Source: Acidimicrobiaceae bacterium (GTDB taxonomy: Bacteria; Actinomycetota; Acidimicrobiia; Acidimicrobiales; RAAP-2). Taken from it: a stretch of DNA of 55,575 bases. The notes under the pieces were generated by a model. That model saw only the letters and a list, made by a program, of their open reading frames with translations. It was not told the DNA's origin and did not search any database. A program made the translations under genes and the position numbers. Each line of letters opens with the position of its first letter. The first letter of the stretch is position 1. The stretch spans positions 1 to 55,575 of the forward strand of contig DAHUZE010000068.1 of NCBI GenBank assembly GCA_027306755.1, in the 5' to 3' direction. Of the stretch, positions 36,531 through 45,119 are shown one piece after another.

Positions 36531-37141
36531 GTGTCCACCAGGCCTTCGGGCGACGTGTTGACGCAGAGGATCCGAGGCCCCTCGGGGGAGTAAGCGATGG
36601 CCGACACCGAGCACGGCGAGACGGTCACCCGCTGGAACAGGTCGAGCGGTGCGCCCGCCGCGGTGGCGACCACGGCCCGGATCGGGTCCGCATGGGAGAC
36701 GGCCACGATCACCTGTCCCCGGTGGGCTGCAGCCAGGCGCAGGACTGCGTCGGTGGCCCGCGTGGCCATCTCGGCGAAGGACTCGCCCCCGGGGAACCGG
36801 ACCGACGAGGGGAGGCGCTGCACCGTCGCCCACTCCCGGCGGCGCATGGCCCGCCTGAGCGACGTGCCGGTCCAGTCCCCGATGTCCAGCTCCACCAGCC
36901 CATGCTCCCTCCGGACCCGCAGTCCCAGGGCGCGGGCGATGGGCGCTGCGGTCTCCCGGGTGCGCTCCAGCGGGGAGGCGTAGACGGCCACGGGGGGGCG
37001 CCGGAGCTGGCCGATGTGGGCGGCGACCCGCTCCGCCTGGCCCCTCCCGGCGTCCGAGAGGTGCAATCCGGGTGCCCGCCCGGGGAGGATCCTGCCGGTC
37101 GTGGGGGTGGTGCCGTGCCGCACGAGCAGCACCGTGGTCAC
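36527..37141 (-). CDS. Histidine phosphatase family protein (phosphoglycerate-mutase-like)
   Basis: Branch-1 histidine phosphatase, 204 residues. [12 protein letters not shown] carries the phospho-accepting histidine in the RHG motif; [14 protein letters not shown] the second Arg; [13 protein letters not shown] the Glu; [15 protein letters not shown] the second His. This subgroup heads the DUF3090/SCO1664 operon in many actinobacteria. GTG 37141 chosen because the catalytic motif starts a few residues later. Divergent from the uracil-DNA glycosylase with a short spacer. Substrate unknown. Confidence 0.9.
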   Translation of the reverse strand: MTTVLLVRHGTTPTTGRILPGRAPGLHLSDAGRGQAERVAAHIGQLRRPPVAVYASPLERTRETAAPIARALGLRVRREHGLVELDIGDWTGTSLRRAMRRREWATVQRLPSSVRFPGGESFAEMATRATDAVLRLAAAHRGQVIVAVSHADPIRAVVATAAGAPLDLFQRVTVSPCSVSAIAYSPEGPRILCVNTSPEGLVDT

Positions 37142-37169
37142 ATCGGGGTTCGGCACGAAGGTTGATCGT

Positions 37170-37850
37170 ATGCTGCCGGCCGTGACGATCGACCGCCGTG
37201 CGCTGGACGATCTCAACCGGTCCATCGTGTCCTGTACCCGCTGCCCCCGGCTGGTCGCCTGGCGAGAGGAGGTCCCGCCTCGCCCGGCGCACCGCGAGGA
37301 GGAGTACTGGCGACGACCGGTCCCCGGCTTCGGGGACCCCGAGGCGACCGTCGTGGTGGTGGGGCTGGCACCGGCGGCCCACGGCGCCAACCGGACCGGG
37401 CGGATGTTCACGGGCGACCGTTCGGGGGACTGGCTGGTGCGGGCCATGTGGCGGGCCGGGTACGCCGACCGGCCCGAGAGCCGGTCGGCCGACGATGGGC
37501 TTACCCTCATCGGCGCATGGGTCACCGCCGCCGTGCGCTGCGCCCCGCCGGCCAACAAGCCGACGGCGGCCGAGCGGGCGGCGTGCTCGTCCTACCTGGG
37601 GGCGGAGCTCGCCCTCCTGGGGCGCGCCCGGGTACTCGTGGCCCTGGGCGGCGTGGCCGCCGACGCGGTCGCCCGGCTCCGCCACGTGGTCCCACGGCCC
37701 CGCTTCGCCCACCTGGCCGAGCACCCCCTGCCCGACGGGACGACGCTGCTGTGCTCGTACCATCCGAGCCAACAGAACACCTTCACGGGCCGGTTGACCG
37801 AGCCGATGCTCGACGCCGTCTTCCAGCGGGCGCGGGCGCTGGCTGGCTGA
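37170..37850 (+). CDS. Family 5 (UdgB-type) uracil-DNA glycosylase
   Basis: Fe-S-containing DNA repair glycosylase removing uracil and some other deaminated bases. Seen: [14 protein letters not shown] with two cluster cysteines at the N-terminus, motif [26 protein letters not shown] typical of family 5 (no catalytic Asp or Asn of other families), [23 protein letters not shown] with the other two cysteines, and motif B-like [16 protein letters not shown]. 226 residues from ATG 37170. GTG 37182 is a strong alternative start: TATGCT lies seven bases before it. Confidence 0.92.
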   Translation: MLPAVTIDRRALDDLNRSIVSCTRCPRLVAWREEVPPRPAHREEEYWRRPVPGFGDPEATVVVVGLAPAAHGANRTGRMFTGDRSGDWLVRAMWRAGYADRPESRSADDGLTLIGAWVTAAVRCAPPANKPTAAERAACSSYLGAELALLGRARVLVALGGVAADAVARLRHVVPRPRFAHLAEHPLPDGTTLLCSYHPSQQNTFTGRLTEPMLDAVFQRARALAG

Positions 37851-37866
37851 GGGCTGCCAGCCAGCC
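37841..37866. terminator. Hairpin between convergent UdgB and FrhB genes
   Basis: GGCTGGCTG (37841-37849), 8-base loop, CAGCCAGCC (37858-37866): a perfect 9-base-pair stem spanning the end of the glycosylase gene and the 19-base gap to the FrhB-like gene. It could end transcription from both sides; there is no T-tract, as often in GC-rich actinobacteria. Confidence 0.55.
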
Positions 37867-37869
37867 CGC

Positions 37870-38997
37870 CTACGCCGGCGTTGCTTGAGGGAGGCGCCCG
37901 GGCACCGGCACCGCGGTGGCGGGCCAGCGCCTGCGGCTGACGCGGCTCAGCCGGCGGAGCAGGGCGACGGCGCCCGGGTCGTCCTGGCCGGGGCGCACCT
38001 CGACGGCGCCCGCCTCCTGCATCGCAGAGAACAGCTCGCGGCCCCGGTCGCTGCGCACCAGCGTGAGGGTCCAGTCGTTGAACGCCCCGATGCCCCCGGT
38101 GGAGATGTCGGCATGCTCGGCGGCGAAGTCGGGGCAGGACGTGCACCCCTCCCGGGTCCAGGCGTGCGCCTCTTTGAGCGGGATCTCGCGGTATTCGCCG
38201 CCGTGCGTCCAGACCTGGAAGACGCCTTTGATGTTCATCTTGGCGATGTCGGCGCGCTCCAGGCCGTACCGGGCCAGGAAGAGCTCGTCGAAGATGGCGT
38301 CGTCAAAGGTCTTCGAGCAGAGGAGACCGATCGACAGGACGAACCTCCTGGCTACCTTGCCGGCCTTCCGGGCGGCCATCACCCCAGGGGCCGAGGCCTG
38401 GCAGCCCATGCCGACCAGGGCGATGCGCTCGGCCCCCCCGGCGATGGCGTCCGGGTAGGCGAGCGGGTTCGCCGAGTAGGTGTAGCGGGAACCTGCGGTC
38501 GCCAGCACGTCCTGGCGCGTCCGGGCCACCGCCGGGACGGCTTTCCAGGTTGAGCCGTCACCTTCGAGTGCGGACACCAGTGCGGCATCGATCACGTCGT
38601 TCTCCAGGGCCCACACCAGCAGCGCCGACACGAGACCCCCGTCCTGGCCTGCCGCGTGGAGCTCTGGATCGGTGGCCCGGGCGAGCACGATGTCCGCGGC
38701 GATGCCCTCCACCTCGTCCACGGTGCGGGGCCTCCCGAACAGGTGTTGATCGATCTCCGGCTCCCAGTCCCGGAAGCGGGGGCACGCCCGCGTGCAGAGC
38801 GTGCATCCCTTCACCCCGTGGGTGCAATCGGCAGCGCCGCCTGTGGCTTCGACGTGGAACGGTCTGTACACGCCGGCGTCGTCGTAGCCGAGCACGTCGT
38901 AGGGGCAGGCGACGACGCAGGCGGAGCATCCGGTGCAGAGCCCCGAGGTCACGACCTCCTCGAAGAGCTGAGCCCAGTGCGGCTTCTCGGGGGGCAC
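37870..38997 (-). CDS. Coenzyme F420 hydrogenase/dehydrogenase beta subunit (FrhB-like) protein
   Basis: 375-residue Fe-S flavoprotein of the FrhB/FdhB family, which couples F420 to another redox partner. N-terminal ferredoxin-like clusters SGLCTGCSACVVACPYDVLGY and GVKGCTLCTRACPRF; then QDGGLVSALLVWALENDVIDAALVS and AGSRYTYSANPLAYPDAI (FrhB N-domain), ALVGMGCQASAPGVMAARKAG and GLLCSKTFDD (C-domain), CTSCPDFAAEHADISTGGIGA. Neither hydrogenase nor formate dehydrogenase subunits are nearby, so the partner is unknown. GTG start with TATCGT six bases upstream. Confidence 0.87.
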   Translation of the reverse strand: MPPEKPHWAQLFEEVVTSGLCTGCSACVVACPYDVLGYDDAGVYRPFHVEATGGAADCTHGVKGCTLCTRACPRFRDWEPEIDQHLFGRPRTVDEVEGIAADIVLARATDPELHAAGQDGGLVSALLVWALENDVIDAALVSALEGDGSTWKAVPAVARTRQDVLATAGSRYTYSANPLAYPDAIAGGAERIALVGMGCQASAPGVMAARKAGKVARRFVLSIGLLCSKTFDDAIFDELFLARYGLERADIAKMNIKGVFQVWTHGGEYREIPLKEAHAWTREGCTSCPDFAAEHADISTGGIGAFNDWTLTLVRSDRGRELFSAMQEAGAVEVRPGQDDPGAVALLRRLSRVSRRRWPATAVPVPGRLPQATPA

Positions 38998-39003
38998 GGT
39001 GCC

Positions 39004-39009
39004 ACGATA
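39004..39009 (-). promoter_or_regulatory. Putative -10 box of the FrhB-like gene
   Basis: TATCGT on the minus strand, exactly six bases before GTG 38997; no ribosome site. CGATACC (39005-39011) recurs inverted as GGTATCG (39042-39048), so the box is part of a 7-base inverted repeat that may be an operator. Confidence 0.5.
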
Positions 39010-39110
39010 CCGCCGGGCCGGACGAGCCGAGGAGCCAAACTGGTATCGGGCGCTGGCGGCGGGTGTGGTCGGCTTCCGGATGACGGCCGCCGCACCACGT
39101 GGTCCCAGCG

Positions 39111-39581
39111 TTAGGGCCGGTGCTGGAGCTCTTCGAGCACCTTGGCCGCGTGCCCGTCAGCCCGGACGTTGTACCAGGCCCGGCTCACCGTCCCGCCGGC
39201 GTCCACCAGGAACGTGGAACGGATGACGCCCACGCTCTTCTTGCCGTACAAGGTTTTCTCGCCCCAGGCCCCGTACCGGCCCATGACCTCGTGGGCGGGG
39301 TCCGAGAGCAGCGGCAGCTCCAGGCCGTACTTCTCGCGGAACTTGACGTGCTCCGCCGCGCCGTCGGGTGAGATGCCGAGCACGGTGGCTCCTGACCGGC
39401 TGAATGCCGACAGGTTCTCGTTGAACTGGCACGCTTCCTTGGTGCACCCCGGCGTATCGTCGGCGGGGTAGAAGTACACGACCACCGGCGACCCCGTGAA
39501 GTCGCTGAGCGAGACCGGGTTGCCGTCCTGGTCCAAGAGGGTGAACGCCGGGGCTCGGTCGCCCGCCTCGAGGCGTGCCAT
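39111..39581 (-). CDS. bcp: Bcp/AhpC-type peroxiredoxin
   Basis: Thiol peroxidase of the bacterioferritin-comigratory class, 156 residues. GDRAPAFTLLDQDGNPVSLSDF, then YFYPADDTPGCTKEACQF with peroxidatic Cys46 and a second cysteine, Cys51, five residues later, the atypical two-cysteine form. KFREKYGLELPLLSDPAHEVMGRYGAWGEK and RSTFLVDAGG follow. AAGGAGGA lies just before ATG 39581. It reduces hydrogen or organic peroxides with thioredoxin. Confidence 0.94.
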   Translation of the reverse strand: MARLEAGDRAPAFTLLDQDGNPVSLSDFTGSPVVVYFYPADDTPGCTKEACQFNENLSAFSRSGATVLGISPDGAAEHVKFREKYGLELPLLSDPAHEVMGRYGAWGEKTLYGKKSVGVIRSTFLVDAGGTVSRAWYNVRADGHAAKVLEELQHRP

Positions 39582-39752
39582 GGGTCCTCCTTCGTGAGGT
39601 TCGTGGGGATGGAGCATCGCACAACGGGCCCGGATGCGCCGGTGTACGCAACCTTCCTGGTAGATTGTCTGTGACAGCCGGGAATCCCCGGTCGTCCGGG
39701 CTCCTCTTCTTCCGTGGATGGCGCTGAGCCCCGCCGGAGTGAGAGTGCACGA

Positions 39753-40967
39753 ATGATCATGGACACGTACGAGACCGTACGAACCTTCGAATCGCTCGGC
39801 GTGAGCGAGCCCCTGGTGAAGGAGCTTGCGGACCAGGGGATCTCGACCGCCTTCCCCATCCAGGCGCTGACCATCGCCGATGCCCTGGCCGGCCGGGACG
39901 TGTGCGGGAAAGCCAAGACGGGCTCGGGGAAGACCCTGGCCTTCGGGCTGCCGCTGCTCCAGCGGCTGGGCCATGCCGGGCAGCGCAGCCAGGTGGGGCG
40001 CCCAGCCCGTCCCCGCGCTCTGGTGCTCCTCCCGACCCGGGAGCTGGCCGTTCAGGTGCACGGCGTCGTGGCGTCGCTGGCCACGGCGGTCGGCTTGCGG
40101 ACCGCCGCCGTGTACGGGGGGGCCGACATCGACCGCCAGGTGGCCAAGCTGCGCAAGGGCGTGGACGTGATGATCGCCACGCCGGGCCGGCTCATCGACC
40201 TCGGTGACCGCGGTGAGCTGTCGGTGTCGGACGTGGAGATCCTCGTGCTGGACGAGGCCGATCGCATGGCCGACATGGGCTTCATGCCACAGGTGGAGTG
40301 GGTGCTGCGCCGGCTCGAGCGGCAGCACCAGACCCTCCTGTTCTCCGCCACCCTGGACGGGGCAGTGGACCGCCTGGTCAGCCGGTACCTGGCTGACCCG
40401 GTGCGCCACGAGGTGGCCTCCAGCACCCAGACCGTGGCCGCGATGGAGCACCGGTTCCTCCAGGTCCACCAGATGGACAAGGTGCGCGTGGCTGCTGCAA
40501 TCTGCCGGAGCCAGCAGAAGGCGCTCCTCTTCGTGCGGACGAAACGGGGCGCGGACCGCCTTGTCGAGCAGCTTGAGGCCGAGGGCGTGCACGCCAGCGC
40601 CATCCACGGGGACCTGCGCCAGGTCAACCGGGAGAGGGCATTGGCCGATTTCACCTCGGGCAGGTTGCCGGCCCTGGTGGCGACGGACGTGGCGGCCCGC
40701 GGCCTGCATATCGAGGGTGTGGACGTTGTCGTCCACTTCGACCCGCCCGAAGACCACAAGGCCTACCTCCACCGCTCCGGCCGCACCGCCAGGGCCGGCT
40801 CGGCCGGCGTGGTGGCCACGCTCGTGCTGTGGAACCAGATCGTGGAGGCCGAGGTCATCCAGCGCCGCCTGGGCCTGCGCCTGCCCATCGTGGAGGTCTT
40901 CTCGAACGACCCCCGCCTGGCCGACCTCGCCGCCTGGGAGCCGTCGCCGGAGGAGGCGGTGATCTGA
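39753..40967 (+). CDS. DEAD-box RNA helicase
   Basis: ATP-dependent RNA helicase core with little C-terminal extension, 404 residues. Motifs in order: F-x-SLG and Q-motif (PIQALTIADALAGRD), AKTGSGKT (Walker A), PTRELAVQ, TPGR, DEADRMADMGF, SATLD, LLFVRTKRGADRL, ATDVAARGLHIEGVDVVVHFDPPEDHKAYLHRSGRTARAG. ATG 39753 or 39759 is preferred; the frame also opens at GTG 39714. The 171-base spacer to the divergent peroxiredoxin gene contains TAGATT at 39661 and short GC hairpins, perhaps a structured leader as in RhlE/CsdA-like genes. Confidence 0.93.
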   Translation: MIMDTYETVRTFESLGVSEPLVKELADQGISTAFPIQALTIADALAGRDVCGKAKTGSGKTLAFGLPLLQRLGHAGQRSQVGRPARPRALVLLPTRELAVQVHGVVASLATAVGLRTAAVYGGADIDRQVAKLRKGVDVMIATPGRLIDLGDRGELSVSDVEILVLDEADRMADMGFMPQVEWVLRRLERQHQTLLFSATLDGAVDRLVSRYLADPVRHEVASSTQTVAAMEHRFLQVHQMDKVRVAAAICRSQQKALLFVRTKRGADRLVEQLEAEGVHASAIHGDLRQVNRERALADFTSGRLPALVATDVAARGLHIEGVDVVVHFDPPEDHKAYLHRSGRTARAGSAGVVATLVLWNQIVEAEVIQRRLGLRLPIVEVFSNDPRLADLAAWEPSPEEAVI

Positions 40968-41002
40968 CCCAGCAGTGGTCGCCTGATGGTGCGGCTGGGC
41001 GG

Positions 41003-41686
41003 ATGCTGGTCGTCACGGCCCACCCGGACGACGTGGACTTCGGTGCTGCCGGCACGGTGGCCGCGTTCCGCGACGCGGGCACGGAGGTCGCCTACTGCAT
41101 CGTCACGAATGGCGAGGCGGGCGGTGACGACCGAACCGTCCCCAGGGCGCAGATGGCGTCCCTGCGCCAGGACGAGCAGCGCGACGCGGCCGCCCAGGTG
41201 GGCGTCACCGACGTCACCTTCCTGGGGTATCCCGACGGGCGGCTCGCACCGAGCATCGAGCTCCGGCGCGACATCTGCCGCGTCATCCGGCGGTTCCGCC
41301 CGGACCGGGTGCTGGCCCAGTCGCCGGACCGGTTGTGGGACCGCATCTTCGCCAGCCACCCGGACCACCTGGCCGCCGGGGAGGCCGCCACGTGTGCGGT
41401 CTACCCCGACGCCCGGAACCCGTTCGCCCATCCCGAGCTCCTGGCTGAGGGGCTGGAGCCCCATATCGTGCAGGAGCTGTGGCTGATGGCGGCGCCCGCG
41501 CCCACGATCACCGTGGAGACGACCGGCTCCATGGACCGCAAGATCGCCGCGCTGCGGTGCCACCGGAGCCAGCACGGGGAGGACGTGGCCGACCGCGTCG
41601 TGGAGTGGGGGCGGGCGACTGCCGCTGGGGCCGGCATGCCCGATGGATCGACCGCCGAGCAGTTCCAGGTGGTGCGAGCCGGCTGA
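41003..41686 (+). CDS. PIG-L/LmbE family zinc deacetylase
   Basis: Zn-dependent N-deacetylase family. LVVTAHPDDVDFGAAGTVAAF near the start carries the HPDD metal motif; VTNGEAGGDDR and DRIFASHPDHLAAGEAATCAVYPDARNPFAHPEL supply the remaining ligands. 227 residues from ATG 41003. The frame stays open upstream, and a CTG at 40964, seven bases after AGGAGG and overlapping the helicase stop, would add 13 residues (TQQWSPDGAAGR...). Not MshB itself (motif is HPDDV, not HPDDE). Substrate unknown. Confidence 0.87.
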   Translation: MLVVTAHPDDVDFGAAGTVAAFRDAGTEVAYCIVTNGEAGGDDRTVPRAQMASLRQDEQRDAAAQVGVTDVTFLGYPDGRLAPSIELRRDICRVIRRFRPDRVLAQSPDRLWDRIFASHPDHLAAGEAATCAVYPDARNPFAHPELLAEGLEPHIVQELWLMAAPAPTITVETTGSMDRKIAALRCHRSQHGEDVADRVVEWGRATAAGAGMPDGSTAEQFQVVRAG

Positions 41687-41693
41687 CCTGCGC

Positions 41694-42185
41694 CTAGGCC
41701 CGGTCCGGGTCGAACGCTAAGGCCTGCGGCGGCAGCGAGAGCGCCCGGCGCCGGTCGCCGGTGACGTTCAGCGGGGCGGGCGCCAGGAGGATGGGCAGCT
41801 GGCAATGGCGGGCGACCCGGTCACGCATGCTCCGGCGGAACAGGGATCCGAAGCGCCGCCGGCGTGACCCGAGGACGATGACGTCGGAACGGAAATGGTG
41901 GGCGAGCTCACCGATGGCGCAGGGCACGTCGAAGGCAGGGGTCCGGTAGGTCGCCCCGGCCACGGGGACCCCGGCGTCGTCCAGCTCGGTCATCGCCGCG
42001 GCTACGACGCCGACGGCATGCGACTGCGTCTCGCACGTGGCGCCCCGCCCACCGGCGAGGTACTCGTTCACGTGCACCACCTGTACCGCGGCTCCCCAGC
42101 TCCGGGCCAGCGCCACCGTGAAGCTGGTGGCGACGTGGCCGGACTCCCCGGCGTCGAGGGCGAGCAGGATGCGCTGGAACACCAC
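41694..42185 (-). CDS. Universal stress protein (UspA-like)
   Basis: Single UspA domain, 163 residues: MVFQRILLALDAGESGHVATSF at the start, VQVVHVNEYLAG, and a C-terminal nucleotide loop-like ELAHHFRSDVIVLGSRRRRFGSLFRRSMRDRVARHCQLPILLAPA (close to G-x2-G-x9-G-S/T, but basic). About 20 extra residues follow the domain. Starts with tandem GTG codons at 42185 and 42182. An 8-base-pair inverted repeat overlaps the start. Convergent with the PIG-L gene. Confidence 0.85.
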   Translation of the reverse strand: MVFQRILLALDAGESGHVATSFTVALARSWGAAVQVVHVNEYLAGGRGATCETQSHAVGVVAAAMTELDDAGVPVAGATYRTPAFDVPCAIGELAHHFRSDVIVLGSRRRRFGSLFRRSMRDRVARHCQLPILLAPAPLNVTGDRRRALSLPPQALAFDPDRA

Positions 42186-42214
42186 CCGACCGCCTACCCG
42201 CCGGGCCGGGTGGT
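42181..42214. terminator. Inverted repeat between aconitase stop and usp start
   Basis: ACCACCCG (42181-42188) and CGGGTGGT (42207-42214), perfect 8-base-pair arms with an 18-base loop. It begins ten bases after the aconitase stop on the minus strand, so it may end that transcript; it also covers the GTG start of the stress protein gene and could mask it in mRNA. No T-tract. Confidence 0.4.
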
Positions 42215-42223
42215 GAACCCCCT

Positions 42224-44899
42224 TCAGCCGGCCAACTGCCGCAGCACGTAGGGAAGGATCCCGCCGTGGCGGAAGTACTCGGCTTCCATCGGCGTGTCCA
42301 GCCGGACCTTGGCGGGGATCGTGATGGTCCTGCCGTCGCCTTGGGCCACCACCTCGAGCTCATGGGGCACCGCGCTACCGGCCCGGCCCAGCTGCTGCAA
42401 CCCGTGCACGGAGTAGGTCTCGCGGCCGGTGAGCCCGTGGGAGGCGGCCGACTCGCCGGGTCCGAACTGCAGGGGCAGGACCCCCATGCCGATCAGGTTG
42501 GAGCGGTGGATCCGCTCGTAGCTCTCGGCCAGGACGGCCCGCACGCCGAGCAGGAGCGTCCCCTTCGCCGCCCAGTCGCGGCTGGACCCGGAGCCGTACT
42601 CCTTGCCGGCGATCACCAGGAGCGGCACGCCTTCGGACCGGTAGCGCTCGGCCGCCTCGTAGATCGCCACCTGATCCCCGCCGGGAAGGTGCACGGTGAC
42701 CCCACCCTCCACCCCTGGCACCAGCTGGTTCCGGAGGCGGACGTTGGCGAAGGTGCCGCGGATCATGACCTCGTGGTTCCCCCGCCTGGCGCCGTAGGAG
42801 TTGAAGTCCTGGCGGTCGACGCCCTTGTTGCCGAGGTACTCCCCGGCGGGGGAGGAGGGCCGGATGGAGCCGGCGGGCGAGATGTGGTCCGTCGTCACGC
42901 TGTCCCCGAGCAGCACGAGGACGCGTCCGCCCTCGATGTCCTCCAGCGGCGCGGGGTCCATCGTCATGCCGTCGAAGTACGGGGGGCGCAGGACGTACGT
43001 GGACTCGCCGTCCCAGCCGAAGGTCGCGCCGGCAGCCACTTCCATGGACCGCCAGCGCTCGTCGCCCTCGAACACCGAGGCGTACCGCTGGCGGAACTCG
43101 TCCGAGCTGAGCGACGAGCGGATGGCCTCGGCAACCTCGTGGTCGGTCGGCCACAGGTCCGCCAGCATGACCGGCCTCCCCTCCTGGTCCGAGCCGATCG
43201 GGTCCGCGGCGAGGTCGATGTCCATGGTGCCGGCCAGCGCGTAGGCCACCACCAGCGGTGGAGAGGCGAGGTAGTTCATGCGGACGTCGGGATGGATCCG
43301 GCCCTCGAAGTTCCGGTTGCCCGACAGCACCGAGACGACGGCCAGGTCGTTCTCCTGCACCGTCTCGGACAGGCCGGGCAGCAACGGGCCGGAGTTGCCG
43401 ATGCAGGTCGTGCACCCGTACCCGACGAGCCAGAACCCGAGCTTCTCCAGGGGCTCCACGAGCCCCGCGTGCTCCAGGTAGTCCATGACCACCCGGGACC
43501 CTGGAGCCAGCGAGGTCTTCACCCACGGCTTGGCGGCCAGGCCGCGCTCGACCGCGTTCCTCGCAACCAGCCCGGCGGCCACCAGGACTTGGGGGTTCGA
43601 CGTGTTGGTGCAGCTGGTGATGGCGGCGATCACCACGTCGCCGTCGGTGAGCCCCCGGGACCCCGGCTCCGGCGCATGTCCGCCTCCGGCGACCGCGCCA
43701 TCCCCGGCCAGGGGCGCGACCCTGGGCTCGCGCCCGAGCGCACCCCGGAAGGCCCGACCCGCGCCGGCCAGGGACACCCTGTCCTGGGGGCGTGCGGGTC
43801 CGGCCAAGCTGGGCACGACCGTCGAGAGGTCCAGGTCAACCGTCTCGGTGTAGCGGGTCTCCTCACCGCCTTCGTGCCACAGCCCCTGCTCCTTGGTGTA
43901 CGCCTCCACCACTGCCAGATGGTCCTCGCTCCGGCCGGTGAACCGCAGGTAGTCGATCGTCGCCTGATCCACCGGAAAGACCGTGCAGGTCGCGCCGTAC
44001 TCCGGGGACATGTTGCCGATCGTTGCCCGGTTCTCCACCGGCACCGCGGCCACTCCCGGGCCGAACGCCTCCACGAACTTGCCCACCACCCCGTGACGGC
44101 GCAGCAGCTCGGTGATGGTGAGGACGAGGTCGGTTGCCGTCGTGCCCTCGGGCATCTCACCGTGGAGATGGAGGCCGACGACCGGGGGGAGCAGCATGGA
44201 CAGCGGCTGGCCCAGCATGGCCGCCTCGGCTTCGATGCCGCCTACGCCCCAACCGAGGACACCCAGGCCGTTGACCATGGTGGTGTGGGAATCCGTTCCG
44301 ACGAGGGTGTCGGGATAGGCCTGACCGTCCTCCGTCTCGAACACGACACGGGCCAGGTACTCCAGGTTGACCTGGTGGCAGATGCCCGTGCCGGGGGGGA
44401 CGACCTGGAACCGGTCGAACGACTGCTGGGCCCAGCGCAGGAGCTGGTAGCGCTCGATGTTGCGCTCGTACTCGATGGCGACGTTCTCGTCGAAGGATCC
44501 GGGGCCGCCCGAGCGCTCGGCGATCACCGAGTGGTCGATGACGAGCTCGCACGGGACCAGGGGGTCGATCCTGGACGGATCCCCGCCCAGCGCGGCCAGC
44601 GCGTCCCGCATCGCCGCCAGGTCCACCACGGCGGGGACGCCGGTGAAGTCCTGCATGAGCACCCGCTCGGGGCTGAACGCGATCTCCGGCGCCTCGGCAC
44701 GACCCCAGTCGCCCACTGCACGGATGTCGTCGGGTGAGACCTTCCGCCCGTCCTCGTGGCGCAGCAGATTCTCCAAGAGGATCTTGATGCCGTAGGGCAG
44801 TCGCTCAGCCCCCGGAACGGCGTCGAGCCGGAAGATCTGCAGCCGCCGATCCCCGACCTGAAGGCTGGACTTGGCGCCGAAGCTGTCTGGGTGGGTCAT
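42224..44899 (-). CDS. acnA: Aconitate hydratase (AcnA type)
   Basis: [4Fe-4S] TCA-cycle enzyme interconverting citrate and isocitrate, 891 residues from ATG 44899. Seen: [78 protein letters not shown] and [14 protein letters not shown] (three cluster cysteines), [18 protein letters not shown] and [17 protein letters not shown] (swivel domain). A Gly/Ala-rich insert (about [24 protein letters not shown]) precedes the cluster domain. CAGAAT lies six bases before the ATG. Confidence 0.95.
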   Translation of the reverse strand: MTHPDSFGAKSSLQVGDRRLQIFRLDAVPGAERLPYGIKILLENLLRHEDGRKVSPDDIRAVGDWGRAEAPEIAFSPERVLMQDFTGVPAVVDLAAMRDALAALGGDPSRIDPLVPCELVIDHSVIAERSGGPGSFDENVAIEYERNIERYQLLRWAQQSFDRFQVVPPGTGICHQVNLEYLARVVFETEDGQAYPDTLVGTDSHTTMVNGLGVLGWGVGGIEAEAAMLGQPLSMLLPPVVGLHLHGEMPEGTTATDLVLTITELLRRHGVVGKFVEAFGPGVAAVPVENRATIGNMSPEYGATCTVFPVDQATIDYLRFTGRSEDHLAVVEAYTKEQGLWHEGGEETRYTETVDLDLSTVVPSLAGPARPQDRVSLAGAGRAFRGALGREPRVAPLAGDGAVAGGGHAPEPGSRGLTDGDVVIAAITSCTNTSNPQVLVAAGLVARNAVERGLAAKPWVKTSLAPGSRVVMDYLEHAGLVEPLEKLGFWLVGYGCTTCIGNSGPLLPGLSETVQENDLAVVSVLSGNRNFEGRIHPDVRMNYLASPPLVVAYALAGTMDIDLAADPIGSDQEGRPVMLADLWPTDHEVAEAIRSSLSSDEFRQRYASVFEGDERWRSMEVAAGATFGWDGESTYVLRPPYFDGMTMDPAPLEDIEGGRVLVLLGDSVTTDHISPAGSIRPSSPAGEYLGNKGVDRQDFNSYGARRGNHEVMIRGTFANVRLRNQLVPGVEGGVTVHLPGGDQVAIYEAAERYRSEGVPLLVIAGKEYGSGSSRDWAAKGTLLLGVRAVLAESYERIHRSNLIGMGVLPLQFGPGESAASHGLTGRETYSVHGLQQLGRAGSAVPHELEVVAQGDGRTITIPAKVRLDTPMEAEYFRHGGILPYVLRQLAG

Positions 44900-44905
44900 C
44901 CCGTC

Positions 44906-44911
44906 ATTCTG
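44906..44911 (-). promoter_or_regulatory. Putative -10 box of acnA
   Basis: CAGAAT on the minus strand with six bases to ATG 44899, no ribosome site. The 220-base divergent spacer to the CHAP-propeller gene is GC-rich with several short hairpins; I see no recognisable riboswitch in it. Confidence 0.35.
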
Positions 44912-45119
44912 CCGCCCTGCCGGGGGTGGGTCTGCAACGCCTGGTCCCGCCGCTGGTGGGACGCGGCGGTCGAGCCTCACGTCCGGCGCCAGCGACCGGG
45001 CGCCGCCGTCCGGGCGCCGCCGTGCATCCGGGGCTGCAGGAGTGCCCGGATCGTCCGTTCCCCCAGCTGGCACCGCGATTTCCCGCCGACGCGTGCAATC
45101 GGCGCCGAACGTCGCCATC

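Noticed and set aside
41003-41686. Calling the PIG-L protein MshB (mycothiol deacetylase)
   Set aside because: The metal motif is AHPDDV instead of AHPDDE, and no mycothiol genes are adjacent.
44900-45119. A c-di-AMP (ydaO-type) riboswitch before the secreted CHAP protein
   Set aside because: Cell-wall hydrolases in actinobacteria often have one, but I could not find its conserved sequence blocks or a matching fold here; nor in the 95 bases before the L,D-transpeptidase.
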